A DNA stretch of 64,000 nucleotides from Siphlonurus alternatus. Taxonomy: Eukaryota; Arthropoda; Insecta; Ephemeroptera; Siphlonuridae. The stretch lies in assembly GCA_949825025.1 (NCBI GenBank), contig OX463784.1:997909-1061908 (forward strand), written 5' to 3'. Positions 1 through 12,000 of this stretch are shown here, piece by piece (the stretch's first letter is position 1; every line of letters begins with the position of its first letter). The notes under the pieces were generated by a model. It saw only the letters and a program-made list of their open reading frames with translations. It ran no database searches and had not been told where the DNA came from. Made by a program: the position numbers and the translations under genes.

Positions 1-3000
1 TAATTTAATAAAGCTATAATCTTAGGGGTGAGGTGCTACTGACATTTCCTAACTATACCAGTCTTTAGTTCCACCTACATATCATTTTTAAATTGAAATA
101 CTATTTTATTTTTTAAAATTCAAGTTTTTGGTTTAAAATATAAAATTAATTAAATAAAGAATTGTTGCGTATTTTAATCGACCTGTAATTAACAGTGTAA
201 GGTGCTACTGACATTTCCTAACTATACCAATCTTAAGTTCCACCTACAAAACATTTTTAAATTGAAATTATATTTTATTTTGTGAAGTTCAAGTTGTTGG
301 TTAAATATATAAAATTAATTAAATAAAACATATTGTTGCGTACATTAATCTACATGTAATTGTCAGGGTAAGGTGCTACTGACATGTCCTAACTATAACA
401 GTCTTTAGTTTCACCTACAAAACATTTTTAAATTGAAATTATATTTTATTTTGTGAAATTCAAGTTGTTGGTTAAATATATAAAATTAATTAAATAAAAC
501 ATATTGTTGCGTACATTAATCTACATGTAATTGTCAGGGTAAGGTGCTACTGACATGTCCTAACTATAACAGTCTTTAGTTCCACCAACAAAACATTTTT
601 AAATTGAAATTATATTTAATTTTGTAAAATTTAAGTTTTTGTTTGAAAATTTAAAATTAATTAAATAAAACATTGTTCCGTACATTAATCTACATGTAAT
701 TGTCAGGGTAAGGTGCTACTGATATTTTCTAACTATACCAGTCTTTAGTTCCACCTACAAAACATTTTGAAATTATATTTAATTTTGTAAGATTCAAGTT
801 TTTAGTTGAAAATATAAATTTAATTAAATAAAACATTGTTGCGTACATTAATCTATATGTAATTGTCAGGGTAAGGTGCTACTGACATTTCCTAACTATC
901 CCAGTCTTTAGTTCCACCTACAAAACTTTTTAAAATTGAAATTATATTTAATTTTGTAAGATTCAAGTTTTTAGTTGAAAATATAAAATTAATTAAATAA
1001 AGAATTGTTGCGTATTTTAATCGACCTGTAATTAACAGGGTAAGGTGCTACTGACATTTCCTAACTATACCAATCTTAAGTTCCACCTACAAAACATTTT
1101 TAAATTGAAATTATATTTTATTTTGTGAAGTTCAAGTTGTTGGTTAAATATATAAAATTAATTAAATAAAACATATTGTTGCGTACATTAATCTACATGT
1201 AATTGTCAGGGTAAGGTGCTACTGACATGTCCTAACTATAACAGTCTTTAGTTCCACCAACAAAACATTTTTAAATTGAAATTATATTTAATTTTGTAAA
1301 ATTTAAGTTTTTGTTTGAAAATTTAAAATTAATTAAATAAAACATTGTTGCGTACATTAATCTACATGTAATTGTCAGGGTAAGGTGCTACTGATATTTT
1401 CTAACTATACCAGTCTTTAGTTCCACCTACAAAACATTTTGAAATTATATTTAATTTTGTAAGATTCAAGTTTTTAGTTGAAAATATAAATTTAATTAAA
1501 TAAAACATTGTTGCGTACATTAATCTATATGTAATTGTCTGGGTAAGGTGCTACTGACATTTCCTAACTATCCCAGTCTTTAGTTCCACCTACAAAACTT
1601 TTTAAAATTGAAATTATATTTAATTTTGTAAGATTCAAGTTTTTAGTTGAAAATATAAAATTAATTAAATAAAGAATTGTTGCGTATTTTAATCGACCTG
1701 TAATTAACAGGGTAAGGTGCTACTGACATTTCCTAACTATACCAATCTTAAGTTCCACCTACAAAACATTTTTAAATTGAAATTATATTTTATTTTGTGA
1801 AGTTCAAGTTGTTGGTTAAATATATAAAATTAATTAAATAAAACATATTGTTGCGTACATTAATCTACATGTAATTGTCAGGGTAAGGTGCTACTGACAT
1901 GTCCTAACTATAACAGTCTTTAGTTCCACCAACAAAACATTTTTAAATTGAAATTATATTTAATTTTGTAAAATTTAAGTTTTTGTTTGAAAATTTAAAA
2001 TTAATTAAATAAAACATTGTTGCGTACATTAATCTACATGTAATTGTCAGGGTAAGGTGCTACTGATATTTTCTAACTATACCAGTCTTTAGTTCCACCT
2101 ACAAAACATTTTGAAATTATATTTAATTTTGTAAGATTCAAGATTTTAGTTGAAAATATAAATTTAATTAAATAAAACATTGTTGCGTACATTAATCTAT
2201 ATGTAATTGTCAGGGTAAGGTGCTACTGACATTTCCTAACTATCCCAGTCTTTAGTTCCACCTACAAAACTTTTTAAAATTGAAATTATATTTAATTTTG
2301 TAAGATTCAAGTTTTTAGTTGAAAATATAAAATTAATTAAATAAAGAATTGTTGCGTATTTTAATCGACCTGTAATTAACAGGGTAAGGTGCTACTGACA
2401 TTTCCTAACTATACCAATCTTAAGTTCCACCTACAAAACATTTTTAAATTGAAATTATATTTTATTTTGTGAAGTTCAAGTTGTTGGTTAAATATATAAA
2501 ATTAATTAAATAAAACATTGTTGCGTACATTAATGTACATGTAATTGTCAGGGTAAGGTGCTACTGACATGTCCTAACTATAACAGTCTTTAGTTCCACC
2601 TACAAAACATTTTTAAATTGAAATTATATTTTATTTTGTGAAGTTCAAGTTGTTGGTTAAATATATAAAATTAATTAAATAAAACATTGTTGCGTACATT
2701 AATGTACATGTAATTGTCAGGGTAAGGTGCTACTGACATGTCCTAACTATAACAGTCTTTAGTTCCACCTACAAAACATTTTTAAATTGAAATTATATTT
2801 TATTTTGTGAAATTCAAGTTGTTGGTTAAATATATAAAATTAATTAAATAAAACATTGTTGCGTACATTAATCTACATGTAATTAACAGGGTGAATTGTT
2901 ACTGACATTTCCTAACTATACCAGTCTTTAGTTCCACCTACAAAACTTTTTTAAATTGAAATTATATTTTATTTTGTGAAATTCAAGTTGTTGGTTAAAT

Positions 3001-3230
3001 ATATAAAATTAATTAAATAAAACATTGTTGCGTACATTAATCTACATGTAATTAACAGGGTGAATTGTTACTGACATTTCCTAACTCTACCAGTCTTTAG
3101 TTTCACCTACAAAACATTTTGAAATTGATATTTGATTTTGTAAAATTCAAGATTTTGTTTAAAAATATAAAATTAATTAAATAAAACATTGCTGCATGCT
3201 CTAATCTACCTGGAATTTTTATGGAGAGAT
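1..3230. repeat. Left satellite array, ~165-171 bp monomers
   Basis: The phrase AGGTGCTACTGACAT recurs at 31, 200, 371, 542, 711 and 874 and onward, giving steps of 163-171 bp. Monomers are AT-rich and share GTTCCACCTACAAAAC, TTAATTAAATAAA and TTGTTGCGTA blocks. A variant monomer (AAGAATTGTTGCG) recurs near 158, 998, 1671 and 2344. The last two steps are about 673 bp, which is a four-monomer higher-order unit. No open frame of note. Confidence 0.93.
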
Positions 3231-3700
3231 GTTAGTAATATTTGCTAACTTTTCCAGTGTTTAGTTCCACCAAGAAAGCACATTTATTTCGTAACTATAT
3301 TTTATTTTAATTTTGGTTCAAAATACGTACTGTATAATATTTATTAGAAAAGTATGGTTGCCTAGTTTAATCAAACTGGAAATTTTAGGGCGAGCTGCTA
3401 CTAGAATTTGCTAACTTTTCAATTCTTTAGTTCCAGCAGCAAAACGTGATTTTTTATTAATCGATTTTTTTTAAAACAATAAAGTTTCTTGGCTAAAATA
3501 TATCATTATATCATTAATTAAATAAAAGCGCTAATGCTTATTTTAATTTAGCTGGAATTTTTAAGGTGACCTGCTACTAACATCTGCTAACTTTTCCAAT
3601 CAAATCTTTCACCAACAAAACAATTTTGGATCAAGACATAAATTTCATATAAAATTAGATTTGAATATATATAAAAAAAAAATCAGTGTTTTGTATTTAA

Positions 3701-3706
<6 letters not shown>
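3231..3706. repeat. Diverged satellite monomers, left arm
   Basis: The same phrases continue in decayed form (for example GCTAACTTTTCCAAT, TTCCAGCAGCAAAACG). Monomers here are far less alike than those at 1-3200, as expected of an old edge of a satellite block. The reverse complement lies at about 6876-7108 and 9005-9300. Confidence 0.75.

Positions 3707-3793
<87 letters not shown>
3707..3793. repeat. (TA)n microsatellite
   Basis: About 43 uninterrupted TA units, directly abutting the terminal CAG of the hAT-like MITE at 3794. Open frames through it (Tyr-Ile repeats) are artefacts. Confidence 0.97.
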
Positions 3794-3797
<4 letters not shown>

Positions 3798-4470
3798 GAT
3801 GCAAAATTTCGTGCGAAACATGGTGTGCGAAACTTTCGCGAAACTTTCGCGCGAATATTCGCGAAACTTCGCGAAAATTTCGCGAAATTCAAAAATTGAC
3901 TGTCACAATGCGATTTTTCATATATTTATCAAAAAATTAAGAAACAAGATAAAATGGCCCCTTTCATGACCTGTCTATCCTCAAATGTGTTAAGGTAGAG
4001 ATAACACGGATCAGCTGGCCCAATGCTAAAAAAATCCCATTCATAAAAATTATGAAAAAAATTTAAAATGTTCTCCTCTACATCCCCTATCAGTAGGTAA
4101 AATATCAGGTATAAAAAAACGAGCTAGTTTTCGAGTTATTAATTTTTAAAGTTGACTAATTTAACATGGAAGTTCCATTTCTCCATGTTAATTTAGAGAA
4201 CTTTAAAAATTAATAACTCGAAAACTAGCTCGTTTTTGTATACCTGATATTTTACCTACTGATAGGGGATGTAGAGGAGAACATTTTAAATTTTTTTCAT
4301 AATTTTTATGAATGGGATTTTTTTAACATTGGGCCTTCTGATCCGTATTATCTCTACCTTAAATGATTTTAAAAATAATTAAAAGTAATTTTTAAAATTA
4401 ATAAAAAAGAATTAAATTTTTTTATATCTAAAAAATTAAATTGAACTCTTTTTTAATTCATTTATGCAAT
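3794..4470 (+). mobile_element. hAT-like MITE, truncated at its inner end
   Basis: Begins CAGAGATGCAAAATTTCG and then a dense run of TTCGCGAA-type motifs, like the complete copies at 5914-6806 and 62496-63010. It carries the nested TTAA MITE at 3990-4362. Homology to the full element stops at about 4470, where the sequence turns into diverged satellite. The opposite half is therefore lost at the inner breakpoint of the inverted structure. Confidence 0.85.
3990..4362. mobile_element. TTAA-type MITE (family B), nested
   Basis: A nearly perfect palindrome starting TTAAGGTAGAGATAACAC and ending with its complement plus TTAA. The interior contains CCCATTCATAAAAATTATG and mirrored arms. The related hAT-like MITE at 62496-63010 has the empty site (GAATGTGTTAAATGATTT, around 62686-62703) with a single TTAA, so the TTAA is the target duplication. 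The TTAA target is typical of piggyBac-type transposition; the terminal bases do not look like the usual CCC of piggyBac, so the superfamily is inferred only. Confidence 0.9.
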
Positions 4471-5913
4471 GTAAGACTGCTAATTTTTGAAAATAAGGAG
4501 CATTGTCAGGAAATGTCTCTGAACACATATTTAATGCTTTTGTTACCAAGTACTTCAGTTCAACTTCATTTGTAAATCAGAAGAAGAAAGCCTGTTAAAA
4601 TGACTAAATTTAAGTAAAAAATTTGATGGTTTCTTCTACAGCTATTGTCAGTAGCAACTTGTCTGTTACTAAATTCCGTACGCAACAATGCTTTTTCAAT
4701 TATTAATGTGTTAATTGCCAATAATTAACAATGTTTAATTTTATTATAAATATTATAACTTAATAAATAAAGTGGATTGTTGGTTAAGAAACTTACTTTC
4801 ATTAGTAACAAATGTCAGCAGCAACCTGTCAAAAAATTATATACATGTTGACATACACTGTCAGCAACATATTGTATACATTTTAATTTAAAAATACGTT
4901 TTATACCTTGAACATTTAATTAAAAAGAAAGAAATAAATTTTCAACAAAAGTGGTTTCTTGGGTAAGAAATTTACTTTTTTAAGTAGCAAAAGTCAGCAG
5001 CAACTTGTCAATAAAATATCACGTTGATTGAAATATGCAGCGTTAAATGCTATTTTAAATTATTTATTAATATCTCTGTAAACGAGACAGGCACTTAGTT
5101 TTCATAAAAAAAAACATATTTAATACAAAGTATTTTGTTGGTTAATCTGAACAATTTTCTAGCTAGGAAATGTAAGTGTCAGCGTACCCAAAAATTATTA
5201 TCTGCATTGAAGTACGCAACAATGCCTTAATAATGACCACTATATTTGTGACCATTAACAAGCTGAATTGTTAAAAAAAAATGACTTATGAATGTAAATT
5301 GTTTTGTTGGTAAAATTAATGACTAAAATAGTTGGCTACTGTTAGTAGCAGGTTGGCCTAAAAATTCCAGTTTGATTTAAATACGCAAAAATGCTTTTCT
5401 TAACAATTATATATTTCGAACATAGTTCAGTGATTTCGAACCATAAAAATTAAAAGTTTTGAAAAATGAAATGTAATTTCGAAACGTAAGTGCTTTGTTG
5501 GTGGAACTTATTAGTTTCATGGTTAGCAAATTTCAGCAACAACTTGCCCATAAAATATTTTCATGATTGAAATACGCAACAATGCTTTTTTTAATATATT
5601 ATATATTGTAATTCGAAAATTTTCCATTACTAAAAAATGCAATGTACTTATAAATATAAAGTGTTTTGTTATTGGAAATATAAACTGGAAAAGTTAGCAA
5701 ATGTTATTAGAAGAACACCCTAACAGGCACGATTAAAATACGCAACAATGTTTTTCGGAACATTTTTATGAAAATATTTTTTAGAACCTAAAAAACTCTA
5801 TTTTATAAAAATAAAATATATCTAAAAACACTGAAGATGTTGTTGATAGAAGTAATGTGATTTTATTGGCAAATATCAGTAGCAGCACGCCGATATATAT
5901 ATATATATATATA
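4471..5913. repeat. Old, highly diverged satellite monomers (centre)
   Basis: Phrases such as ACGCAACAATG (5220s, 5577, 5745), GTCAGCAGCAAC and TTTGTTGGT recur at roughly monomer spacing, in the right-arm orientation. Similarity between monomers is low. No ORF or recognisable element lies here. Confidence 0.7.
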
Positions 5914-6800
5914 CAGTGATGCAACGCTTCGCGAAACTTCGCGCGAAATTTTGCTAGTTTCGCGAATATTCGCAAAGTTTCGCAAGCCAAGTTTCGCGAA
6001 AGTTTCGCGCGAAACTTCGCGAAATTTATATATTTGAATTTCCCGCTCTGCTTTTTCGAATCGTATTTAAGGAATACCCCGTTTTCTTCCTAATTTTGCT
6101 TTAATGACAGGTTTAATTGCATAAATGAATTAAAAAAGAGTTCAATTTAATTTTTTAGATATAAAAAAATTTAATTCTTTTTTATTAATTTTAAAAATTA
6201 CTTTTAATTATTTTTAAAATCATTTAAGGTAGAGATAATACGGATCAGCAGGCCCAATGTTAAAAAAATCCCATTCATAAAAATTATGAAAAAAATTTAA
6301 AATGTTCTCCTCTACATCCCCTATCAGTAGGTAAAATATCAGGTATACAAAACCGAGCTAGTTTTCGAGTTATTAATTTTTAAAGTTCTCTAAATTAACA
6401 TGGAGAAATGGAACTTCCATGTTAAATTAGTCAACTTTAAAAATTATTAACTCGAAAACTAGCTCGTTTTTGTATACCTGATATTTTACCTACTGATAGG
6501 GGATGTAGAGGAGAACATTTTAAATTTTTTTCATAATTTTTATGAATGGGATTTTTTTAGCATTGGGCCAGCTGATCCGTGTTATCTCTACCTTAACACA
6601 TTTGAGGATAGACAGGTCATGAAAGGGGCCATTTTATCTTGTTTCTTAATTTTTTGATTAATATATGAAAAATCGCATTGTGACAGTCAATTTTTGAATT
6701 TCGCGAAATTTTCGCGAAGTTTCGCGAATATTCGCGCGAAAGTTTCGCGAAAGTTTCGCACACCATGTTTCGCACACCATGTTTCGCACGAAATTTTGCA

Positions 6801-6806
<6 letters not shown>
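5914..6806 (-). mobile_element. hAT-like MITE with nested TTAA MITE
   Basis: Runs from CAGTGATGCAACGC to GAAATTTTGCATCTCTG, so its termini match the copy at 62496-63010 read in reverse. Both subterminal regions are packed with TTCGCGAA/TTTCGCGC motifs. It is flanked by TA repeats on both sides, so an 8-bp target duplication cannot be told from the microsatellite. It hosts the TTAA MITE at 6224-6596. Confidence 0.87.
6224..6596. mobile_element. TTAA-type MITE (family B), nested copy 2
   Basis: Inverted counterpart of the copy at 3990-4362, bounded by TTAA on each side and inserted at the same place in the hAT-like MITE. It therefore predates the inverted duplication. Confidence 0.88.

Positions 6807-6875
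<69 letters not shown>
6807..6875. repeat. (TA)n microsatellite, right arm
   Basis: Mirror of the tract at 3707-3793, shorter by several units. Confidence 0.95.
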
Positions 6876-6881
<6 letters not shown>

Positions 6882-7108
6882 TTAAATACAAAACACTGAT
6901 TTTTTTTTATATATATTCAAATCTAATTTTATATGAAATTTATGTCTTGATCCAAAATTGTTTTGTTGGTGAAAGATTTGATTGGAAAAGTTAGCAGATG
7001 TTAGCAGCAGGTCACCTTAAAAATTCCGGCTAAATTAAAATAAGCATTAGCGCTTTTATTTAATTAATGATATAATGATATATTTTAGTTAAGAAACTTT
7101 ATTGTTTT

Positions 7109-8973
7109 TACCCCGTCAAGAGCTCGCTATATGTGGATGACTTCATCATCTACTGCACAGCGAAACTCCTCAGGACGGCACAAAGACAACTCCAACTATG
7201 CATCAACAATCTTTTTAGATGGAGCACCATCAACGGTTTCAAATTTTCTGCACAGAAAACCACCATGGTCCATTTCCACAGACTACGTGGTGTGCATCCA
7301 CAGCCTGATCTCCAAATGGGAGGAACACCAATCCAATGCTCAGAAACTTTCCGCTTCCTGGGACTAATTTTCGACAGCAAACTGTCATGGAAACCCCACC
7401 TACGAAGCCTAAAAACAAGATGTCAACAACCTCTCAACCTACTCCGAGTTTTGAGTGGAAAATCCTACGGCGCCGACCGAGTCATGCTTCTCCGACTCTA
7501 CAGGGCCCTAGTGCGCTCCATACTTGACTACGGAGCTATCATCTACAATTCGGCAAGACCGTCTTATATAAAGATTCTTGACCCAGTACACAACACAGGA
7601 CTGAGGCTGGCAACAGGAGCCTTCCGCTCTAGCCCAGTCGAAAGTCTCTATGCCGAGGCCGGTGAGCCACCACTCCAGAGTAGGCGTGACCTGCTGACTT
7701 GCAACTACGTAGCAAGTCTTCGTAGCAAGCCACGACATACTACCTACGAGTGCGTCTTCAGACCAAGGTACGACCACAAATACGAAATCAGAAACAGAGC
7801 AACAAGGCCGGTGGGCATCAGGTGGAAAGAGCTCAGAAGGGAACTGGGCATCCACAACATCCCACATACCTACCGCCAGGAACCAAGCAACATAGCCCCG
7901 TGGAAAATCCCACGACCGCACGTGAGACTTGACCTGGCAAACAACAAAAAAGAAACAACAGACCCCCTACTCTATAGGGGCATCTACTCGGAGGTCATAG
8001 AGCAGTACAAAGACTTCACTCTGATCTTCACTGATGGTTCGAAAAAGGATGACGACGTTGGCTGTGCCTTCGTCATTGGTAACGAGGAGCACGGGTACTG
8101 CCTGAGAGAACAGACAAGTGTCTTCTCGTCAGAAATGTACGCCATCTGGAAAGCCCTTGAACGCTGCATGCAGCGAGACGACAGATACATTATGGTTTGC
8201 ACGGACTCATTAAGTAGCCTACAGACCATCTCCCAAACGTTCCCAAAAAACCCGCTGGCAAAGAACATCCAAGAGTGTCTCTACCAGCTGGAGAACCAAA
8301 ACAAGTCCGTATTGTTCCTCTGGGTGCCCGGCCACGCCGGAATCCCCGGAAACGAAGCGGCAGACCAAGCAGCAAAGCGTGCCTCTGAGAAAGAGGATTG
8401 GGATTCGGAGGAGATCACTTCAGATGACCTTCGCAATTCTCTACATCTCGATGTGAGAAGGAGATGGGAAGTGACGTGGCAGGAGGTCACAAACGATAAC
8501 AAACTCAGAAATATCAAGGACAAACCATGCCCTTGGCAATCAAGCAACAGAAAGAACCGCAGAGACGAGGTTATCCTCGCCAGACTGCGAATTGGACACA
8601 CCTGGCTGACACACAGCCATCTCATGGAAAGGGAAGCACCCCCAATGTGTGCAACCTGCGCAGAGGAACTGACAGTGAACCATATCCTCACTGACTGTCT
8701 CCACTACGCAGAAGAAAGAAGAGCATGCAAAATAACAGGAACAATAAAGCAGATCCTCGCAAATAACGAGGAGGCAGTGCAGTGCATCCTGGAGTTCACC
8801 AATGAGGCGAACCTCCGACGGGTGCTGTGAACAGAAGCATACGAGAAACTGTTGCGACTACAATATCGAACAGGAAGGAACATAGACACAACAACAAAGA
8901 AAAATTCCAGCCCTAAAAAAGGCTGAACTGAGGGGCATACATGACCAACATGTGTCAATTGCCCCAAAATACA

Positions 8974-9004
<31 letters not shown>
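7109..9004 (+). mobile_element. 5'-truncated non-LTR retrotransposon (Jockey/I-like)
   Basis: Starts inside the reverse-transcriptase domain and ends with a (CAAT)n tail at about 8977-9004. The left arm of the inverted structure has the empty site (mirror of 3450-3490): TTATTGTTTT joined directly to AAAAAAATCGA. The insertion therefore split a T/A-rich target and is younger than the arm duplication. No clear target duplication is visible. Confidence 0.92.
7112..8830 (+). CDS. Retrotransposon pol fragment: RT end, RNase H, zinc knuckle
   Basis: Open for about 570 codons. The first residues include the RT catalytic box YVDD (codons at 7130-7141), preceded by SL, so the fingers and most of the palm are missing. 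A non-LTR RT thumb region follows (SYKFLG-like segment FRFLGLIFDSKLSWK). An RNase H domain begins near 8000, with the catalytic TDGS at 8030-8041, a Glu in SSEMYAIWKAL, an Asp in CTDSLSSL, and the PGHAGIPGNEAAD motif near 8325-8365. A CX2CX7HX4C motif lies near 8647-8700. It ends at TGA 8828-8830. There is no natural start codon, so it is a dead 5'-truncated copy although the frame is intact, which suggests recent insertion. RT plus RNase H fits the Jockey/I group; the exact clade is not proven. Confidence 0.93.
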   Translation, partial: PVKSSLYVDDFIIYCTAKLLRTAQRQLQLCINNLFRWSTINGFKFSAQKTTMVHFHRLRGVHPQPDLQMGGTPIQCSETFRFLGLIFDSKLSWKPHLRSLKTRCQQPLNLLRVLSGKSYGADRVMLLRLYRALVRSILDYGAIIYNSARPSYIKILDPVHNTGLRLATGAFRSSPVESLYAEAGEPPLQSRRDLLTCNYVASLRSKPRHTTYECVFRPRYDHKYEIRNRATRPVGIRWKELRRELGIHNIPHTYRQEPSNIAPWKIPRPHVRLDLANNKKETTDPLLYRGIYSEVIEQYKDFTLIFTDGSKKDDDVGCAFVIGNEEHGYCLREQTSVFSSEMYAIWKALERCMQRDDRYIMVCTDSLSSLQTISQTFPKNPLAKNIQECLYQLENQNKSVLFLWVPGHAGIPGNEAADQAAKRASEKEDWDSEEITSDDLRNSLHLDVRRRWEVTWQEVTNDNKLRNIKDKPCPWQSSNRKNRRDEVILARLRIGHTWLTHSHLMEREAPPMCATCAEELTVNHILTDCLHYAEERRACKITGTIKQILANNEEAVQCILEFTNEANLRRVL

Positions 9005-12000
9005 TAAAAAAAATCGATCAATAAAAAATCACGTTTTGCTGCTGGAACTAAAGAATTGAAAAGTTAGCAAATTCTAGTAGCAGCTCGCCCTAAAATTTCC
9101 AGTTTGATTAAACAAGGCAACCATACTTTTCTAATAAATTTTATACAGTACGTATTTTGAACCAAAATTAAAATAAAATATAGTTACGAAATAAATGTGC
9201 TTTCTTGGTGGAACTAAACACTGGAAAAGTTAGCAAATATTACTAACATCTCTCCATAAAAATTCCAGGTAGATTAGAGCATGCAGCAATGTTTTATTTA
9301 ATTAATTTTATATTTTTAAACAAAATCTTGAATTTTACAAAATCAAATATCAATTTCAAAATGTTTTGTAGGTGAAACTAAAGACTGGTAGAGTTAGGAA
9401 ATGTCAGTAGCACCTCACCCTGTTAATTACAGGGCGATTAAAGTACGCAACAATGTTTTATTTAATTAATTTTAAATTATCAACCAAAAACTTGAATTTT
9501 ACAAAATTAAATATAATTTCAATTTAAAAATGTTTTGTAGGTGGAACTAAAGACTGGTATAGTTAGGAAATGTCAGTAACAATTCACCCTGTTAATTACA
9601 TGGAGATTAAAGTACGCAACAATGTTTTATTTAATTAATTTTAAATTTTCAAACAAAAACTTGAATTTTACAAAATTAAATATAATTTCAATTTAAAAAA
9701 GTTTTGTAGGTGGAACTAAAGACTGGTATAGTTAGGAAATGTCAGTAACAATTCACCCTGTTAATTACATGTAGATTAATGTACGCAACAATGTTTTATT
9801 TAATTAATTTTATATATTTAACCAACAACTTGAATTTCACAAAATAAAATATATTTTCAATTTAAAAAAGTTTTGTAGGTGGAACTAAAGACTGGTATAG
9901 TTAGGAAATGTCAGTAACAATTCACCCTGTTAATTACATGTAGATTAATGTACGCAACAATGTTTTATTTAATTAATTTTATATATTTAACCAACAACTT
10001 GAATTTCACAAAATAAAATATATTTTCAATTTAAAAAAGTTTTGTAGGTGGAACTAAAGACTGGTATAGTAAGGAAATGTCAGTAACAATTCACCCTGTT
10101 AATTACATGTAGATTAATGTACGCAACAATGTTTTATTTAATTAATTTAATATATTTAACCAACAACTTGAATTTCACAAAATAAAATATAATTTCAATT
10201 TAAAAATGTTTTGTAGGTGGAACTAAAGACTGTTATAGTTAGGACATGTCAGTAGCACCTTACCCTGACAATTACATGTACATTAATGTACGCAACAATG
10301 TTTTATTTAATTAATTTTAAATTTTCAAACAAAAACTTGAATTTTACAAAATTAAATATAATTTCAATTTAAAAATGTTTTGTAGGTGGAACTTAAGACT
10401 GGTATAGTTAGGAAATGTCAGTAACAATTCACCCTGTTAATTACATGGAGATTAAAGTACGCAACAATGTTTTATTTAATTAATTTAAAATTTTCAAACA
10501 AAAACTTGAATTTTACAAAATTAAATATAATTTCAATTTAAAAAAGTTTTGTAGGTGGAACTAAAGACTGGTATAGTTAGGAAATGTCAGTAACAATTCA
10601 CCCTGTTAATTACATGGAGATTAAAGTACGCAACAATGTTTTATTTAATTAATTTTAAATTTTCAAACAAAAACTTGAATTTTACAAAATTAAATATAAT
10701 TTCAATTTAAAAATGTTTTGTAGGTGGAACTAAAGACTGTTATAGTTAGGACATGTCAGTAGCACCTTACCCTGACAATTACATGTACATTAATGTACGC
10801 AACAATGTTTTATTTAATTAATTTTAAATTTTCAAACAAAAACTTGAATTTTACAAAATTAAATATAATTTCAATTTAAAAAAGTTTTGTAGGTGGAACT
10901 AAAGACTGGTATAGTTAGGAAATGTCAGTAACAATTCACCCTGTTAATTACATGTAGATTAATGTACGCAACAATGTTTTATTTAATTAATTTTATATAT
11001 TTAACCAACAACTTGAATTTCACAAAATAAAATATATTTTCAATTTAAAAAAGTTTTGTAGGTGGAACTAAAGACTGGTATAGTTAGGAAATGTCAGTAA
11101 CAATTCACCCTGTTAATTACATGTAGATTAATGTACGCAACAATGTTTTATTTAATTAATTTTATATATTTAACCAACAACTTGAATTTCACAAAATAAA
11201 ATATATTTTCAATTTAAAAAAGTTTTGTAGGTGGAACTAAAGACTGGTATAGTTAGGAAATGTCAGTAACAATTCACCCTGTTAATTACATGTAGATTAA
11301 TGTACGCAACAATGTTTTATTTAATTAATTTTATATATTTAACCAACAACTTGAATTTCACAAAATAAAATATAATTTCAATTTAAAAATGTTTTGTAGG
11401 TGGAACTAAAGACTGTTATAGTTAGGACATGTCAGTAGCACCTTACCCTGACAATTACATGTACATTAATGTACGCAACAATGTTTTATTTAATTAATTT
11501 TAAATTTTCAAACAAAAACTTGAATTTTACAAAATTAAATATAATTTCAATTTAAAAATGTTTTGTAGGTGGAACTTAAGACTGGTATAGTTAGGAAATG
11601 TCAGTAACAATTCACCCTGTTAATTACATGGAGATTAAAGTACGCAACAATGTTTTATTTAATTAATTTTAAATTTTCAAACAAAAACTTGAATTTTACA
11701 AAATTAAATATAATTTCAATTTAAAAAAGTTTTGTAGGTGGAACTAAAGACTGGTATAGTTAGGAAATGTCAGTAACAATTCACCCTGTTAATTACATGG
11801 AGATTAAAGTACGCAACAATGTTTTATTTAATTAATTTTAAATTTTCAAACAAAAACTTGAATTTTACAAAATTAAATATAATTTCAATTTAAAAATGTT
11901 TTGTAGGTGGAACTTAAGACTGGTATAGTTAGGAAATGTCAGTAACAATTCACCCTGTTAATTACATGGAGATTAAAGTACGCAACAATGTTTTATTTAA

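Noticed and set aside
1..3230. CRISPR-like array
   Set aside because: The monomers are contiguous ~168 bp satellite units with no unique spacers, in a eukaryotic genome.
3661..3969. Open frame with a long Tyr-Ile repeat
   Set aside because: It is the translation of a (TA)n microsatellite running into a MITE; the same happens at 6658-6994.
7112..8830. Host gene with RNase H domain
   Set aside because: YVDD reverse-transcriptase box, RNase H and the zinc knuckle in this order are a non-LTR pol; the insertion also has an empty-site counterpart.
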